Source: Gnetum montanum (lineage: Eukaryota; Streptophyta; Gnetopsida; Gnetales; Gnetaceae). From it: a stretch of DNA of 36,448 nucleotides. Positions 20,580-31,864 of this stretch are shown here, one piece after another. The notes beneath the pieces were generated by a model that did not search any database, was not told where the DNA came from, and saw only the letters and a list, made by a program, of their open reading frames with translations. The stretch covers positions 204,031 to 240,478 of the forward strand of contig MNCI01011459.1 in NCBI GenBank assembly GCA_015680685.1, read 5' to 3'. A program made the position numbers and the translations under genes. Numbering within the stretch: position 1 is the stretch's first letter; every line of letters begins with the position of its first letter.

Positions 20580-21829
20580 TGTGGACCTTTTGGTGAGTGA
20601 AAACATTAAGTAAAATGGAGTCAAAGGTTTTTTTCATGATTGTGTGGTTGTTGTGTTTGTAGGACTATGTACATGGAAAACCAAGTTGAGCTAAAGCCTA
20701 CATAGAGGACAAGAAATGAACTAGTCTAGAGCTCAAAGAAAAAGGTCATCCACAAGGTCTCAAACAAACATGAAACACTGACAATGACCAGATACTATAC
20801 AAACAAATTTTTCATCATTAGAGCATGTCAAAGATCAAGGTTGTGGACAAAGAATGATGAATTCAAAGGATAAATAAATTTGAAGAAAGACATCTTTGGA
20901 AAATAGTAGCTATCTTGGAAAAATTGAGTAAACATAGGTAAAGACATCTTCCATCAAGCAGAGATGTCTTCCACCAGGTAAAGATGTCTTCATAGAATGA
21001 AGGCCAATTCCAAAAATACGTCTTCCATCTAACAAAGATGTCTACTAGAATGGATATTTCAGAAAGACTTCTTTCCTAGACAAAGACGTCTTCCTAAAAT
21101 TGAAGGAAAATATAGAAAGATGTCTCAAGATCGAAGAAGACATCATCCATGATCATTAGTGATCATTTTCTAGTTCTTGCATGAGTTCCAAGATGGATTT
21201 AGAAACATTACAACTATAAGAAGACATCATATGCATTGGGAAATGCGCAAGCTATTATGTGATCATTATGAAATCATTTTTTATCATTTTAATATCTATT
21301 GCTCTTCATTGTATCATCATTTTTTCATTATAAAGTGTGCTATACCTTAACATGCAAGGATCAGCAAACTAAGTTGCATCTATCCCTTGTAATTATTCTC
21401 TCTTGTTGCCCTACGAGGTTGATGTGCTTCTTGCAACAAGGCATGTTACTTGAGCTTGTTAGGATCCTATGGGATGAAGTTGTTGGTGCTATGATACAAC
21501 ACTCTATAGTAGAGCCCAATATTATAAAGGTTGTGGAAGACTGGAAACCATATTTCAAGCCTAATAAGACATTGTGGGATTGAGTGGCTGGTGGTACAAC
21601 ATAGAACTCTAGGGTGGGGCTTGAAGAGTGTACAAGGTGTGAATCCTTCAACCACATTTTGAGAGCAACAATGTCCAAAGTTGTTCTAGTGATCTACCCT
21701 CTGAGTGTGGACTATCCAAGTTGGGAAACCATGTTACACTTGGTGTGTGTTTACAAAGTTTTAATTTGGGGAACTTATTCATCTCTCCAACACCCACACC
21801 CCCCACCCCTCTAAGTTCAACAATTTATA
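20580..21829 (+). repeat. 3' LTR of the Copia element
   Basis: It starts TGTGGACC and ends AATTTATA, where the partner has AATCCACA; all three differences are C-to-T. It contains the GACATCT cluster (20886-21130) and a short pyrimidine run CACCCACACCCCCCACCCC near 21791, absent from the partner. Confidence 0.85.
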
Positions 21830-22955
21830 GGTAGATCGCAAGCACACCTCTAAACTTTATTGCACTCAAAATGTGGTTTGAAGGGTCCACACTTTATACA
21901 GTCTTCAAGACCCACTCCAAAGTGTTGTGCCATAACATGAACCACTCAATCTCATAAGGTCCCATTAGGCTTTGAATGTGGTTTTCAAGCTTCCACAAAC
22001 TTTACAATCTTAAGCTCCACTCTAGAGTGTTATGTTGTAATACCAATCACTCAATCTTGTAAGATCCTGATAAGCTTAAGCAAGATTTCTTTCCACAAGA
22101 AGCACATCAACCCCATAGGGTAAGAAGAGAGAACAATTACAAGGGATGAATGTAATTTAGTTTGCTAATCCTTGTACTGTAAGGTACAACACACTTTATA
22201 ATGAACAAATGATGATATAATGAAGAGAAATAGAGATCACAATGATTGTACAATAATTACACATAACCTTGCATATTTCACAATACATATGATGTCTTCT
22301 TATATTTTTCATGTTTCCAAATCCATCTTGGAACTTGTGTAACCACTAGTTAACAATCACTAATGATCATGGAAGATGCCTTCTTTGTGCTTGAGATGTC
22401 TTTTTGTATTTTCCTTCTTTTCTTGAAAAATGTCTTTGTCTAGGGAAGATGTCTTTCTAAAATCTCCATTCTAGAAAGATATCTTTATTTGGTGAAAGAC
22501 ATCTTTCTAATACTAACTTCCATTCTATGAAGACGTCTTTGCCTAATGAAAGATGTTTTTGCCTCATGAAATACATCTGCTATTTGTTGAAAATTTCTTT
22601 ACCTATGTTCACTTCAATTTTTCCAAGACATCTTTCTTCAACCTTCCTTTGCATGATGAATTCTTCATTCCTTGTCCATAACCTTGATCTTTAACATGCT
22701 TTAATGATGACAATGCTGCTTGTTCAGTATTTGATCCTTGTCCATGTTCTTTGGAATTCTCACATGTTCATTTGAGACCTTGTGGATGATCTTCTCCTTT
22801 GAGCTCTAAACTAGTTCATTCCTTGTTATCAATGTAGGCTTTACCTCATCTTGGCTTCCTATGTACATTGTCCTACAAACACAATAATCACACAATTATG
22901 CAAACAACCTTTGACTCCATTTTACTTAATGTTTTGATACACCAAAAGGTCCACA
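21830..22955 (-). mobile_element. Outer Copia-family LTR, second part (minus orientation)
   Basis: Reverse complement of the family LTR from the GGTAGATC point to its start; it ends AAGGTCCACA, the complement of TGTGGACCTT. Directly joined to the 3' LTR of the inner element, it makes a tail-to-tail inverted repeat with arms of more than 1.1 kb and almost no spacer. It carries the inverted GACATCT cluster at 22380-22640. Confidence 0.8.
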
Positions 22956-23981
22956 TCGACAATAGTCATGAAAGAAAAATTCACCCAATGGCTAGGAAAA
23001 GAGAGAATCCAACTATTTAAAACATTCAAGAAATCCAACTCACTTAGTAGCTCTTAATCAAAGAAACTAAACCAAATATAAAACTAATACAAAAAATACC
23101 CTTCGCTCTAACCATATACAAGAAGAAAGTAATAAATAGGAAGACCTAAAAACAGAATAAAAAATAAAAAATAAGGTAAATTTAGATATTCTAAAATGAA
23201 AGCACTTTCTAGTTCAATCATATATGTATCTCCAAATGGTCAAAACATTATTATCATTAATGTTAAATGGGCTAAAAATTCGAAACATAAAACATTAAAT
23301 ATAATAAGCAAGAATCCTAAGGTGTGTTACTTAGGGAATATGTAGTCCATTTTATGAATGTCCATCCATGAGTATAATTATGGGGAAGATACCCCATCTT
23401 GAATTAGAAACTTATAACTACATGTATATTTTTGTTTTTACAAGTTCTTATCATTTTTCCATTTTTGACACTTTTTTATCTCTTTAAAATTTTCCAATTC
23501 TTAATGAATTTTCTATCTCTTTTTATTTTTTCTTTCCTTATAATTTTCTATTTTCTTAAGTCATTTAGCTTAATGCTTTGTGAATCTTTCGTATGTTATT
23601 GTTAATAATACCATCAATCATGATGCATGAATCAACACATGAATTAGAATTTTATCTTATGGTATAAAATCGTAGAATGAATTGTTGCATAGAATAATGA
23701 CATCACAACATCCATCCCTTTATTTTCATAAATTAGAGGTTAGTATCATGGAAATAATGTGGTTCTTATTACATAAAAATCTAAAATTAACCCATGATCA
23801 TTAAACCTCAATGGAAGGAGAAAGCACCAAAAGGGTCAAATTAGGATGTGACATTAAGAGGGTTTTTTGATTTATTAGGTTTCTACTATGGGTCCTATTA
23901 CCTCACATCAATATGCTACCACTCATACCTTACTATGTTTGGGATAATATCTTTTGAAAAATAATCGTTACCTCGTTATGG

Positions 23982-24215
23982 TGCTATAAAGACATGTTAA
24001 ACATGCCTAAATGTAGTCCTCTAACAAGGATAACAACACAATAATTAATTAATTCACATGGTGAATCATTCTTTGGGTACCACTAGAAAGACATGTGATT
24101 CATACTTAAAGGTAGTATATTTCCAAGAATTTCATGATTCCTTGGACTAGTTCCACTATGTTACTAGAAAGACATGTCATCCATTCCTGAAGGTGCTCCT
24201 CTAATCAATGATCAA
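23982..24215 (+). repeat. Three degenerate direct repeats
   Basis: The pattern 'CTA.AAAGACATGT..' followed by a CAT.C.TRAAGGTAGT-like run, and in the first and third copies CCTCTAA, occurs near 23982, 24083 and 24163. Spacing is irregular (about 100 and 80 bases). It may be a worn tandem array. Confidence 0.45.
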
Positions 24216-25734
24216 GATCCATATCTTGAATAATAAATATTAATTAATTATTCTCAAAACTTCTAATGCATGTTTCCCAAATTTTCTTATGGAGTAAAAT
24301 GTTTTCATGTGGTGGTTAGCTAATCTCATGGTAAGCCTAGGATGACATAATGCAATGTCACTAATAATGGTTGGACTTGGTTTGGAATCCTAATAAAAAT
24401 ATATAATGATTATTTTACTCATTCATCAAACAAGGAATTCATTATAACTATGGTGAGGGATCTTACATCCCACTTCTTAAATCCCTACTTATTCCATTCC
24501 AACTCACTAACATGGTGCTATTATGAATTTTATGATTTTGTATAGCATAGCATAGGATTTCAATCAAGGTAGTTATGTGTTATTTATAACAAAGGCATAA
24601 GATACATTTGACCTCTAAGGTACTCATAAATACCTATAGAATTGGTTATGTAAGGGCATTATATGTAGAAGCTTACTTTAGAAAGAAGCCACTTGCATGA
24701 CTTCTGTTTATCATGGCTCTAAACCAACCTTGCACCTTCAAGGATATCATAAGCAATTTTTCTAATTTTATGCATGATTTTATAATCCACTTATCATGAA
24801 TTTTAATTCATTTATAATGATCTTATATTGAAATTTTCCCCAAAGCCCTTATCTCTTAGTCATTTTAGAACCTAAAAACTCTAGTCCTTATTTTCAACAT
24901 TCCAGTACATCTGTGATATTTTGTAAACCAAACCTTTGATTTCGTTTATTTAAAAAACTATGAGCTTCTAGAGTTAAACTCTTTATCATGGGAAATACCA
25001 TAGTGTAATTGGAAATTTTGATAACACCCTAAGTATGTGAATTTTTTAAAATTCTTTTAACATCGATTTCCTAACATCAACGTAACTAATAGTAAGAATA
25101 ATTAAATTAACTTAAAATTTGATTATTTTAATTATAATATATCCTTAGGAACATTATTCTATGATTATTTATTAATAGCAAAATTTTTATAATTTTTATC
25201 TAACCAAGAATCTAAAAATGGTTTGAACACTTTGATGATTGCAGATGATACAAAAAAGAGTTCCATAAGCAAGTGGTCTTTTCATAATGTAACGAGAATA
25301 GGCTCTAAGAGGAAAGAGAAAAGGCCAAGAGGAGGACATAATCATGGAAACCTATAAAATACAAGAATTATATTTTGAACATCATATGTTCACTACCTAA
25401 AAACCCATGAATTAATGCTGAGAAATTTTGATCCATTCTTCAAACATTCTACATGAAAGAAAAAAGTGTCAATAAAGCAACTAATGCTATAAGACACACC
25501 ACTACTAGGGACAACATGAAGACTTGACATCAATGGATTTTTGAAGACTTATGTAATTTCTGTAACCTCTAATGTCGGTCTACTCATTTATCAAATTTCT
25601 TGCAACAACCACCTAAATAAATTTTGTGATGTAGCACTCCTATTTTGTAATGTCATCAATATAGTTCTACTCATGCCACAAATTTTCTAATTGAACTTTA
25701 TCCATTATATACAACTTGTGGACAATTTTTTTGT

Positions 25735-25862
25735 GATTTGTAAATATATGATGAAGCATCATATGTCATATGTCAAAATTCTTAAGGCTAGAAAGGTTCT
25801 TATTTTGTGATTGATGAAAATTTCTTTAGCCAGCTGCAATATTGCATCTGTTATATATCGTT
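25735..25862 (+). repeat. Dispersed repeat, copy 2 (partner at 3060-3180)
   Basis: It opens with ATGATGAAGCATC and ends with GCAATATTGCATCTGTTATAT, matching the earlier copy. Flanking sequence is unrelated. Confidence 0.5.
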
Positions 25863-26185
25863 AATTGTTTCAAAAATGAAAAATCTTTTCTTCCTTAACA
25901 TGGTTTGCACCAATATCTCTAAGTCTCCATTGAATGTCAAGTTTATTTTAATATTTGTGCTTTATAGTTGATTAACCCTAGCCATTAAGCCTTCTTATCT
26001 AAAACTGTTAGAAGGTTTTTTGGTTATTTCATGATCCTAAATATCCAATGTGGTCTTCACTTTTAGAAAAACCATATTAAAAAAGACTTAAACTTCAAGG
26101 ACTTCACTTATTTAAAGTGGGAGAGAGTTAGGAAAACATGATTTGATAGATCAAAAGCTATTTTCTTCAAGAATGAAAATTGGAG

Positions 26186-27134
26186 TGTAGATACTAGAAC
26201 AAGTTTATTCCAATACTAAATCACCTTCAAATACTAAATCCAAATATTATGAAAAAAATATAATTTATTTGCTAAAAACCAAGAAAAATAGCTATCTTCA
26301 ATTATTCAAATAGAATATTACAACATGATTCTCAAAACCTATAAAACATCAAAAATCTCTCAAAACACTCAAAAGATGCTATAAAGCATGAGGCTTTACA
26401 ACCACATAATGGTTGTTCTTAATGTAAGATACAGCTGATGGAAAATCTCTTCACAAATCAAGATTGACATTCAAATCAAAGAAGTAAACAAGAGACAAGA
26501 ACACATAGGCGAATCCACACACATTGACTCTTGAGCTACAACCACACTTGCACTCACTCAGTGTACTCTATCACACTCTTGCCTAACACTCCTCACTCAA
26601 GAGCTCTCACCTAGACTTATCTCTACTTCCTTAACTTCTCTTCTCTCTCTATCAATTGTAAAAGCATCAAACCAATATATTTATTAAGAAAGCAAGATAA
26701 AAACCTAGGGAAACCTTCCACAAACTCAACTTGGAGTACCACACTCTTTCTATCTTTTTCCATCTTCTCCCAGTTGTTTCCCAATACATAGCAATTAATT
26801 CCATAAGTTCCTTGCTCATATAGGTCATCTCTGGTCTTCTCAAGTAATCTTTTGTTAAATTTGACTTTTATAAATGATGTCTCCACCAAGAGGAAGACAT
26901 CTTCTATGAGACATCTCCTCTATATGGAAGATTTCTTCCTAGAGATATCTACAAAACTAACAATTTTTCTTGTTTGAACCCAAGACATCTCCTATTAGGT
27001 TCTAGATGTATTCTATGCAGACTTAACTCCTAGGCAAGATATCTACTTATCCTCCAAGATTTCTTCACAAATCCTAAAACTTATAAAACACAAACATATG
27101 AAAAAATAGGAGGAATGGAAGAGGTATCTCTATA
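26186..27134 (-). repeat. 3' LTR of the chromovirus-like element
   Basis: It starts TGTAGATACTAG and ends GGTATCTCTATA, where the other copy ends TTCCTACA, so the original ends were probably TGTAG...CTACA. It matches 31873-31994 at its left part and 32640-33358 over the rest. It contains the GACATCT/GATGTCT cluster at 26874-27060 and, on the minus strand downstream of it, a TATA-like sequence near 26680 that is intact in the other copy (TTTATAAATATAT near 32880). Confidence 0.7.
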
Positions 27135-27199
27135 CTAGCTCTCCTATCCTTAAAAAAGTCAACTCCTATGAACAAGGGAGTAGGCATTGAAGTGATCAC

Positions 27200-28430
27200 T
27201 CACTCATGAATTTTGATCTCATGGATCAATATAGCATCATTTGTGGACTGACACATCCAATGGAGTAAGTGCCCATGCCTATTGACTCATTGAGTACTAG
27301 AAGCTTTCCTCTACTTCAGTGCAATTATCTTCCCCTCCATTGAAGGCTTGGCCTAATTAATAGCCCCCTTCAACTCATCGATGCTATCTTATATGGTCTC
27401 ATCATCAATAGGTCTATGATAGTGCACAAGATCTAAAACATTAAACATAAAATACATACCAACATTATTTGGTAAATTAATTTCCAAATCATTATCAATC
27501 TTCGCCTTAATTCTAAAAGGACCCATCTTCTTGGCTTTCAATTTGAAAAAGTTAACATCTCTTAACTGTTTCCTCTTCAAGTGTGCCTAAACCAAGATAC
27601 CAATAACAAAAGTTAGCTTCTGTTTACCCTCATTCCTCTTGAGGTCTCTCTTCAACCTTCATCTCAAGATTTGATTTAACTTGTGCATGGAGATCCCTCA
27701 TCTCTTACATAAATTTAGTACTAAGTTGAGCTTCATCATCAAAGCTCTTCAAAGTGTCTACCATCTTTGGACAAAACCCATAGTTTACCTTAAATGTGCC
27801 TTCCCCAATAGCCATATGAAAAGCATTATTATTTCAAAATTCACATGACACAACAATTTTTTCCACTATTTGGTTATCCATCACATAAACATCTTAATAT
27901 GTTTGGCAAGGATTTATTCACCACCTTCGTTTGGTCATTAGATTATGGATGATATGTACTAGAAAAATTCAAATTTATCCCTTAAATTTCCTAAAAGGAC
28001 TTCCAAAAGTGACTAGTAAATTTTGAGTCTCTATCACTAACAATATTCAAATGAATTCAATGTAACTTTACAACATGCTAGAAAAATAAATTTTGCAACA
28101 TAAGAAGGATCACTCATCTTCTTGCATGAAATGAAGTGTGTCATCTTGAAGAACCTATTCAAAATGATAAAAATTTCAGTGTTCCCACTTTTAGTTTTTG
28201 TAATACCAATCATAAAATCCATAGATACACTTTCCCATGGACTCTTGGAAATTAGCAAAAGTATGAAATGTTCATCCACACCTTTATCTCCTTTAAACTT
28301 CTAACAAGGCAAGCACTCCTTCATAAATTTGAAACCTTCTGTTGCCAAGCTAGGATAAAAATAGTACCTATCCATAAGTTTCAATGTTTTATCCCTACCC
28401 ATATGACTTGACATACCACTACAATACTTT
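27200..28430 (-). pseudogene. Integrase and chromodomain-like tail of the chromovirus-like element
   Basis: On the minus strand a zinc-binding region comes first (SSHMGRDKTLKLM, then FMKECLPC with the CxxC pair, 28420-28300). The catalytic core begins PWESVSMDFMIG, containing the first Asp (near 28230). The second Asp lies in SDRDSKF (28035) after a frameshift. The third position, in the block DQTKVVNKSL, has Lys (27925-27927) instead of the catalytic Glu. The C-terminal domain is the clean stretch 27580-27389, with KKMGPFRIKAKI and VLDLVHYHRP. After its stop the frame goes on as EGKIIALK, HGHLLHWM and NDAILIHEIK. This resembles a chromodomain (the 'YLVKWKG...ATWE' pattern), which targets integration to modified chromatin. 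Not functional. Confidence 0.7.
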
Positions 28431-28864
28431 TCAAATCAAATCCTTTTCCTAAATTCATAATTAGGAATGCATACCTTTCTATTCTTGAATAATAGCTTAT
28501 CTTAAATATGATATTCCCTTTACTAGCCTATCCTACTTATCAATCGTTCTTTGAGGCTTTTCCAAACCTATCCAAAATCAAAATCATACTCATACAAATC
28601 AACAAGATCACCCATATGTTCCAGCTAAGGCATAGTAAAATTAACCACATTCACCATGTACAAATCATCAACCACCATATTAGCCTTCCTACTTTTATGC
28701 TTCAACATAAAATTGAACTCTTGAAACTATGTAATCCACTTCATGTGCTTTGCACTCAACTTCTTTTAAGAGTTTATAAATTCAGGGTCTTTTTGGTTCA
28801 TCATAAAATTGAACTCTTTGGACAACAAGAAATGCCTCCAATGAATGATTCCTTAAAGAATAGC
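28431..28864. other. Eroded pol between RNase H and integrase
   Basis: The connecting stretch of pol is expected here on the minus strand; I can read no motif in it because of frameshifts. A plus-strand frame crossing it has no recognisable features. Confidence 0.4.
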
Positions 28865-29090
28865 TTACAACTCCTCCTTATATACTCTATATTTTTCCCT
28901 TGACTCATTCAACTTTTCTAAAAAGAAAGAAATAGGTCTACCTTCTTGTGAAAGTACCCAACTAATGGCAAGTTCACTTTCATTCATCTCCACCCAAAAA
29001 ATCTTTTGAAAATCTAGAATTGCAAGCATCAATTCACTGGTAATCTTTTCTTTCAACAAGTCAAATCTTCCTTGGGTTTCATTATTCTAC
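28865..29090 (-). pseudogene. RNase H region of chromovirus-like pol
   Basis: The frame reads LLKEKIT...LAILDFQKIFWVEMNESE, then AISWVLSQEGRPISFFLEKL and NESREKYRVYKEEL. This matches the tethered RNase H start of Ty3 elements (the 'F.ve.DAS..aiGavLsQ' pattern followed by 'PiaffSeKL..a...Y...e.E'). The first catalytic Asp of the DAS motif is Asn here (MNESE). Confidence 0.75.
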
Positions 29091-29129
29091 CTAAAATCTT
29101 TATTTTTCTTGAACAAAACAAACATAGGT

Positions 29130-29860
29130 CATAAAATACCCCTAAAATTTTTACTATCTATATAAACCTGCTAAACCATGCAATGATCTCACCTCCTCCA
29201 CAGTCTTAGAGTTGACCAATCCCTAATAGCCTACACCTTGATAGCTTCCATTCAAATTTGATTTTTAAAAACTACATGCCCCAAATATGTGTTTTTCCTC
29301 TTGAAGAAATGACTTTGCTTCATCTTGTTCACCAACTATGCCTCCTCTAACTTAAGACACATCATCCTCAAGTGCTCTAAGCACTTTTCCTTATTAGATC
29401 TATACAACAAAATATCATCATAAAAGAAAAATAGCACTTATCAATCAAGTCCTTCAATACATCATGCATTAGCCTCATGAATGTAGCAAGTGCATTCATG
29501 AGTCCAACTGGTGTTATCAATCACTCAAATAATTCATCTGATATCCTAAAAATTATCTTCCATTCATCACCAAGTCTAATTCTAATTTGATGATAACCAC
29601 TCTTCAAATCAATTTTGCTAAAAATTTCAGCATTGGTAAGGACATCAAGGATATTTTCCATTCTTGGAATAGGAAACCTATACCTTACTATTATATTGCT
29701 CACTATCCTAAAATCAATGTACATCCTCCTTTTATCATTGTTCTTCTTTAGCACTAGCACTACTAGAATTGCACAAGGTAAAATTAATTCCCTCATGAAA
29801 CCATTTGTAAGTCACTCCTCTACTTCACTTTGTAATGTAGCCCACTAATTTGATGCCATC
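29130..29860 (-). pseudogene. Reverse transcriptase of the chromovirus-like element
   Basis: A clean segment 29796-29521 carries the fingers and palm: ILVVLVLKKNNDKRRMYIDF, VRYRFPIPRMENILDVL, FSKIDLKSGYHQIRI (holding the first catalytic Asp of the 'DL.sGYHQ' block) and DEWKIIFRI. A frameshift follows, then MPFGLMNAPATF, and the active-site motif at 29422-29411 reads YDDI in the context FFYDDILLYR, with Phe at the position usually Tyr. Thumb sequence continues with KEKCLEHLRMM and HILGHVV. Order and spacing are those of plant Ty3/Gypsy RT. Confidence 0.85.
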
Positions 29861-30159
29861 TAGTAAACCCTCTCATTTGGAATGGTAGAACCAAAAATAA
29901 AATCAATCTAATGATATACATTCCTCATTGATGGTAATCTATCCAATTCTTCCTTGAACACTTTGAGAAATTTCTCCTTCAAGCCTAGCACACCTGTAGG
30001 AAGTTCAACCTGTACATCATCATGGTAGCAACTATTGTCACAACAACAAAACCAAAACATGTTTCATCATGTTCCTTAATATATTTCCTCTCTCCTATAA
30101 GGATTAAGGAATCATTAATTGAGCTTTACTACCTCACTTATTTAGCTATAATGGGAATC

Positions 30160-30500
30160 AAATCATGGATTCCATCAGATCTAGCTATACTCCATATATT
30201 TCATACTCTATCAAACTCAACTCCATTATCAAAATTTCAAGGTATACCAAGAATTACATCAACATAATCTATTGGAAGCACATCATACTTCACAACATCA
30301 TGAAAATCTCCAATTTTAAATTTCAAAATTTATTATTCCTTTACCTCTTAGGAAAAATCTCTAGACAACCAATGCATTTTATAGGGTCTAGGATGAGGAT
30401 TAGTTACCAAACACAATCTAGAAAATTTCCTAGAAGAAATAACATTTTTTTGGGCTCCCCCATCAATCAAAAAAAGAATCCATTCCTCATTAAGCAAACA
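30160..30500 (-). pseudogene. Retroviral-type aspartic protease of the chromovirus-like element
   Basis: WILFLIDGGAQKNVIS holds the catalytic Asp (30464-30462) in a DGG motif, a common form of D-T/S-G in chromoviruses. About 70 residues later, in the same frame, DYVDVILGIP near 30248 matches the conserved 'vILG.pWL' end of the fold, followed by a stop where Trp is expected. It would process the Gag-Pol polyprotein. Confidence 0.75.
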
Positions 30501-30599
30501 TCTAACCCTAATCTAAAATAGCAACTTTTTCTTAGGATGATCTCATCTATTCAAATTTCTCATGAATGCACAAGAATTTAATTCAAAAACTTCATCAAT

Positions 30600-31799
30600 G
30601 TTAAAGCATTAGAATTACCTCTCTGAAGAGCTTGGTTTGATGTCTCCTTCACCTCCATAATTTGCTCATTTTTCCCTTGGCTACCTCTTGAAGTGAACAT
30701 TTCCATTGCTTGTGTCCTCCTTCTTCACACATGAAGCACTAACTTTTTGATGAGCTTTTATCTTGACCATTGCCTTCCTTTCTTTGGTCCTTCTTGGCCT
30801 TGTCCTTTTTATCATCCTTTTCAGTCTTCTTATCATGGCTACCATTATTTTCTTCAAATTTAGACTTGAGTCCCTTCTTAGATTTGGATTCCTTCTCCTT
30901 AGAAGTTTGTTTGCACTTGTTTTTAAATCCACTAAACTTTTTTTTTATCCTTAAGTGCTAAATCATAAGCCTCAACAAGAGTTTGTGGCTCATAAAAAGA
31001 CAACTCTTGCTGATATATCATTTTGAGACCTCCTAAAAAGATTGAAGCCTATTCATACTCTTCCCAATTTACTTTAGCTTAATGGAATATATCACAAAAT
31101 TTAATGTATAATTTGAACTTCATAATGGTCTCTTGTCTCTAACAAGACTATTTAAAATTTCTTTTCAACCAATATATCATCAAAGGTCAATCTCTCATGG
31201 GTTTACTATTTTATCTTTCATAACTCTAGGACTCCTTTTCCCACCAAATAGAAGTCATGCCTTCTAATCTTGATTCAAAAATAGGTATCCTTATGTTATT
31301 TAGTATCTCTTCCAATTCAAAATGCTTCTCAAGTATCTTCAACAAACTTGCAAAAGCATTAGTTCCATCTACACTATTGAAAGTCTTCAGCTCAATGTAT
31401 GAAAGTCTTATGGCATTTCTGAATGCTTTAGCAAGCCTTGCCTCATCTTTCCTATCAAGATTTCTAAGAGAATAAGTATTTACCATCATTTAAGTCCTTG
31501 GAATTATCATCTAAGAAATTAGATTTCCTTCCATTAGAATCCTTTGATAATGGGTTCCTACACTTCCATAGTTGGATTGTCTTCCTCATCATCTACTCCA
31601 TCTGCACCTGGTTGTAAAACTTCTTCAACTAAACGTACATGCTCATGACCTTGACATGTCTGCATATATGGCTAGGACTAACATTTCTATCTAACTTTGT
31701 ACTTATTTTATTCAACCTAGAAAATATCATCTAGAAAGCAAACATCATGCTCTCCATGTCTCTATTTAAGGCTTGAACCTATTTCCTCTTAAGAACCAT
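30600..31799 (-). pseudogene. Gag of the chromovirus-like element with intact zinc-knuckle ligands
   Basis: The ATG at 31799 (MVLKRK then stop) lies about 66 bases from the LTR border, a plausible start. The capsid block 31489-31226 includes LSYIELKTFNSVDGTNAFAS, KILEKHFELEEI and RLEGMTSIWWEKES, the classic retrotransposon gag pattern ending in a double Trp. A Lys/Arg-rich linker follows. The zinc knuckle at 30738-30697 reads CFMCEEGGHKQWKC, a perfect C-x2-C-x4-H-x4-C, preceded by a stop. Several stops and shifts break the frame. The protein would bind and package element RNA. Confidence 0.75.
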
Positions 31800-31864
31800 C
31801 TAAATTAGACAAAATTCTCAAACAAGTCGAAGTAATTATCAACACAAACATCTAACACTAATAA

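Larger units (their letters stand above)
15983..21829 (+). mobile_element. Gag-only Ty1/Copia LTR retrotransposon nested in an LTR of its own family
   Basis: LTRs 15983-17243 and 20580-21829 flank an interior of only 3.3 kb with a primer site, a Copia gag and a purine tract. No protease, integrase or RT could be read, so it is non-autonomous. The target duplication is GATAG at 15978-15982 and GGTAG at 21830-21834, one transition apart. The uninterrupted family LTR has GGGTAG at this point, which supports GGTAG as the original target. The LTRs differ at many positions, so the insertion is old, and the outer LTR is older still. Confidence 0.8.
22956..26185. other. AT-rich unassigned sequence
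   Basis: No coding frame or LTR pair is visible. It begins where the solo LTR ends and may continue the element of the gag-protease relic, but I read no RT here. Weak direct repeats lie at 23982-24215, and the dispersed repeat shared with 3060-3180 is at 25735-25862. Confidence 0.35.

Noticed and set aside
30681-30954. Lys/Arg-rich minus frame and Phe/Leu-rich plus frames
   Set aside because: They overlap the gag zinc knuckle in wrong frames; the knuckle frame has all four ligands.
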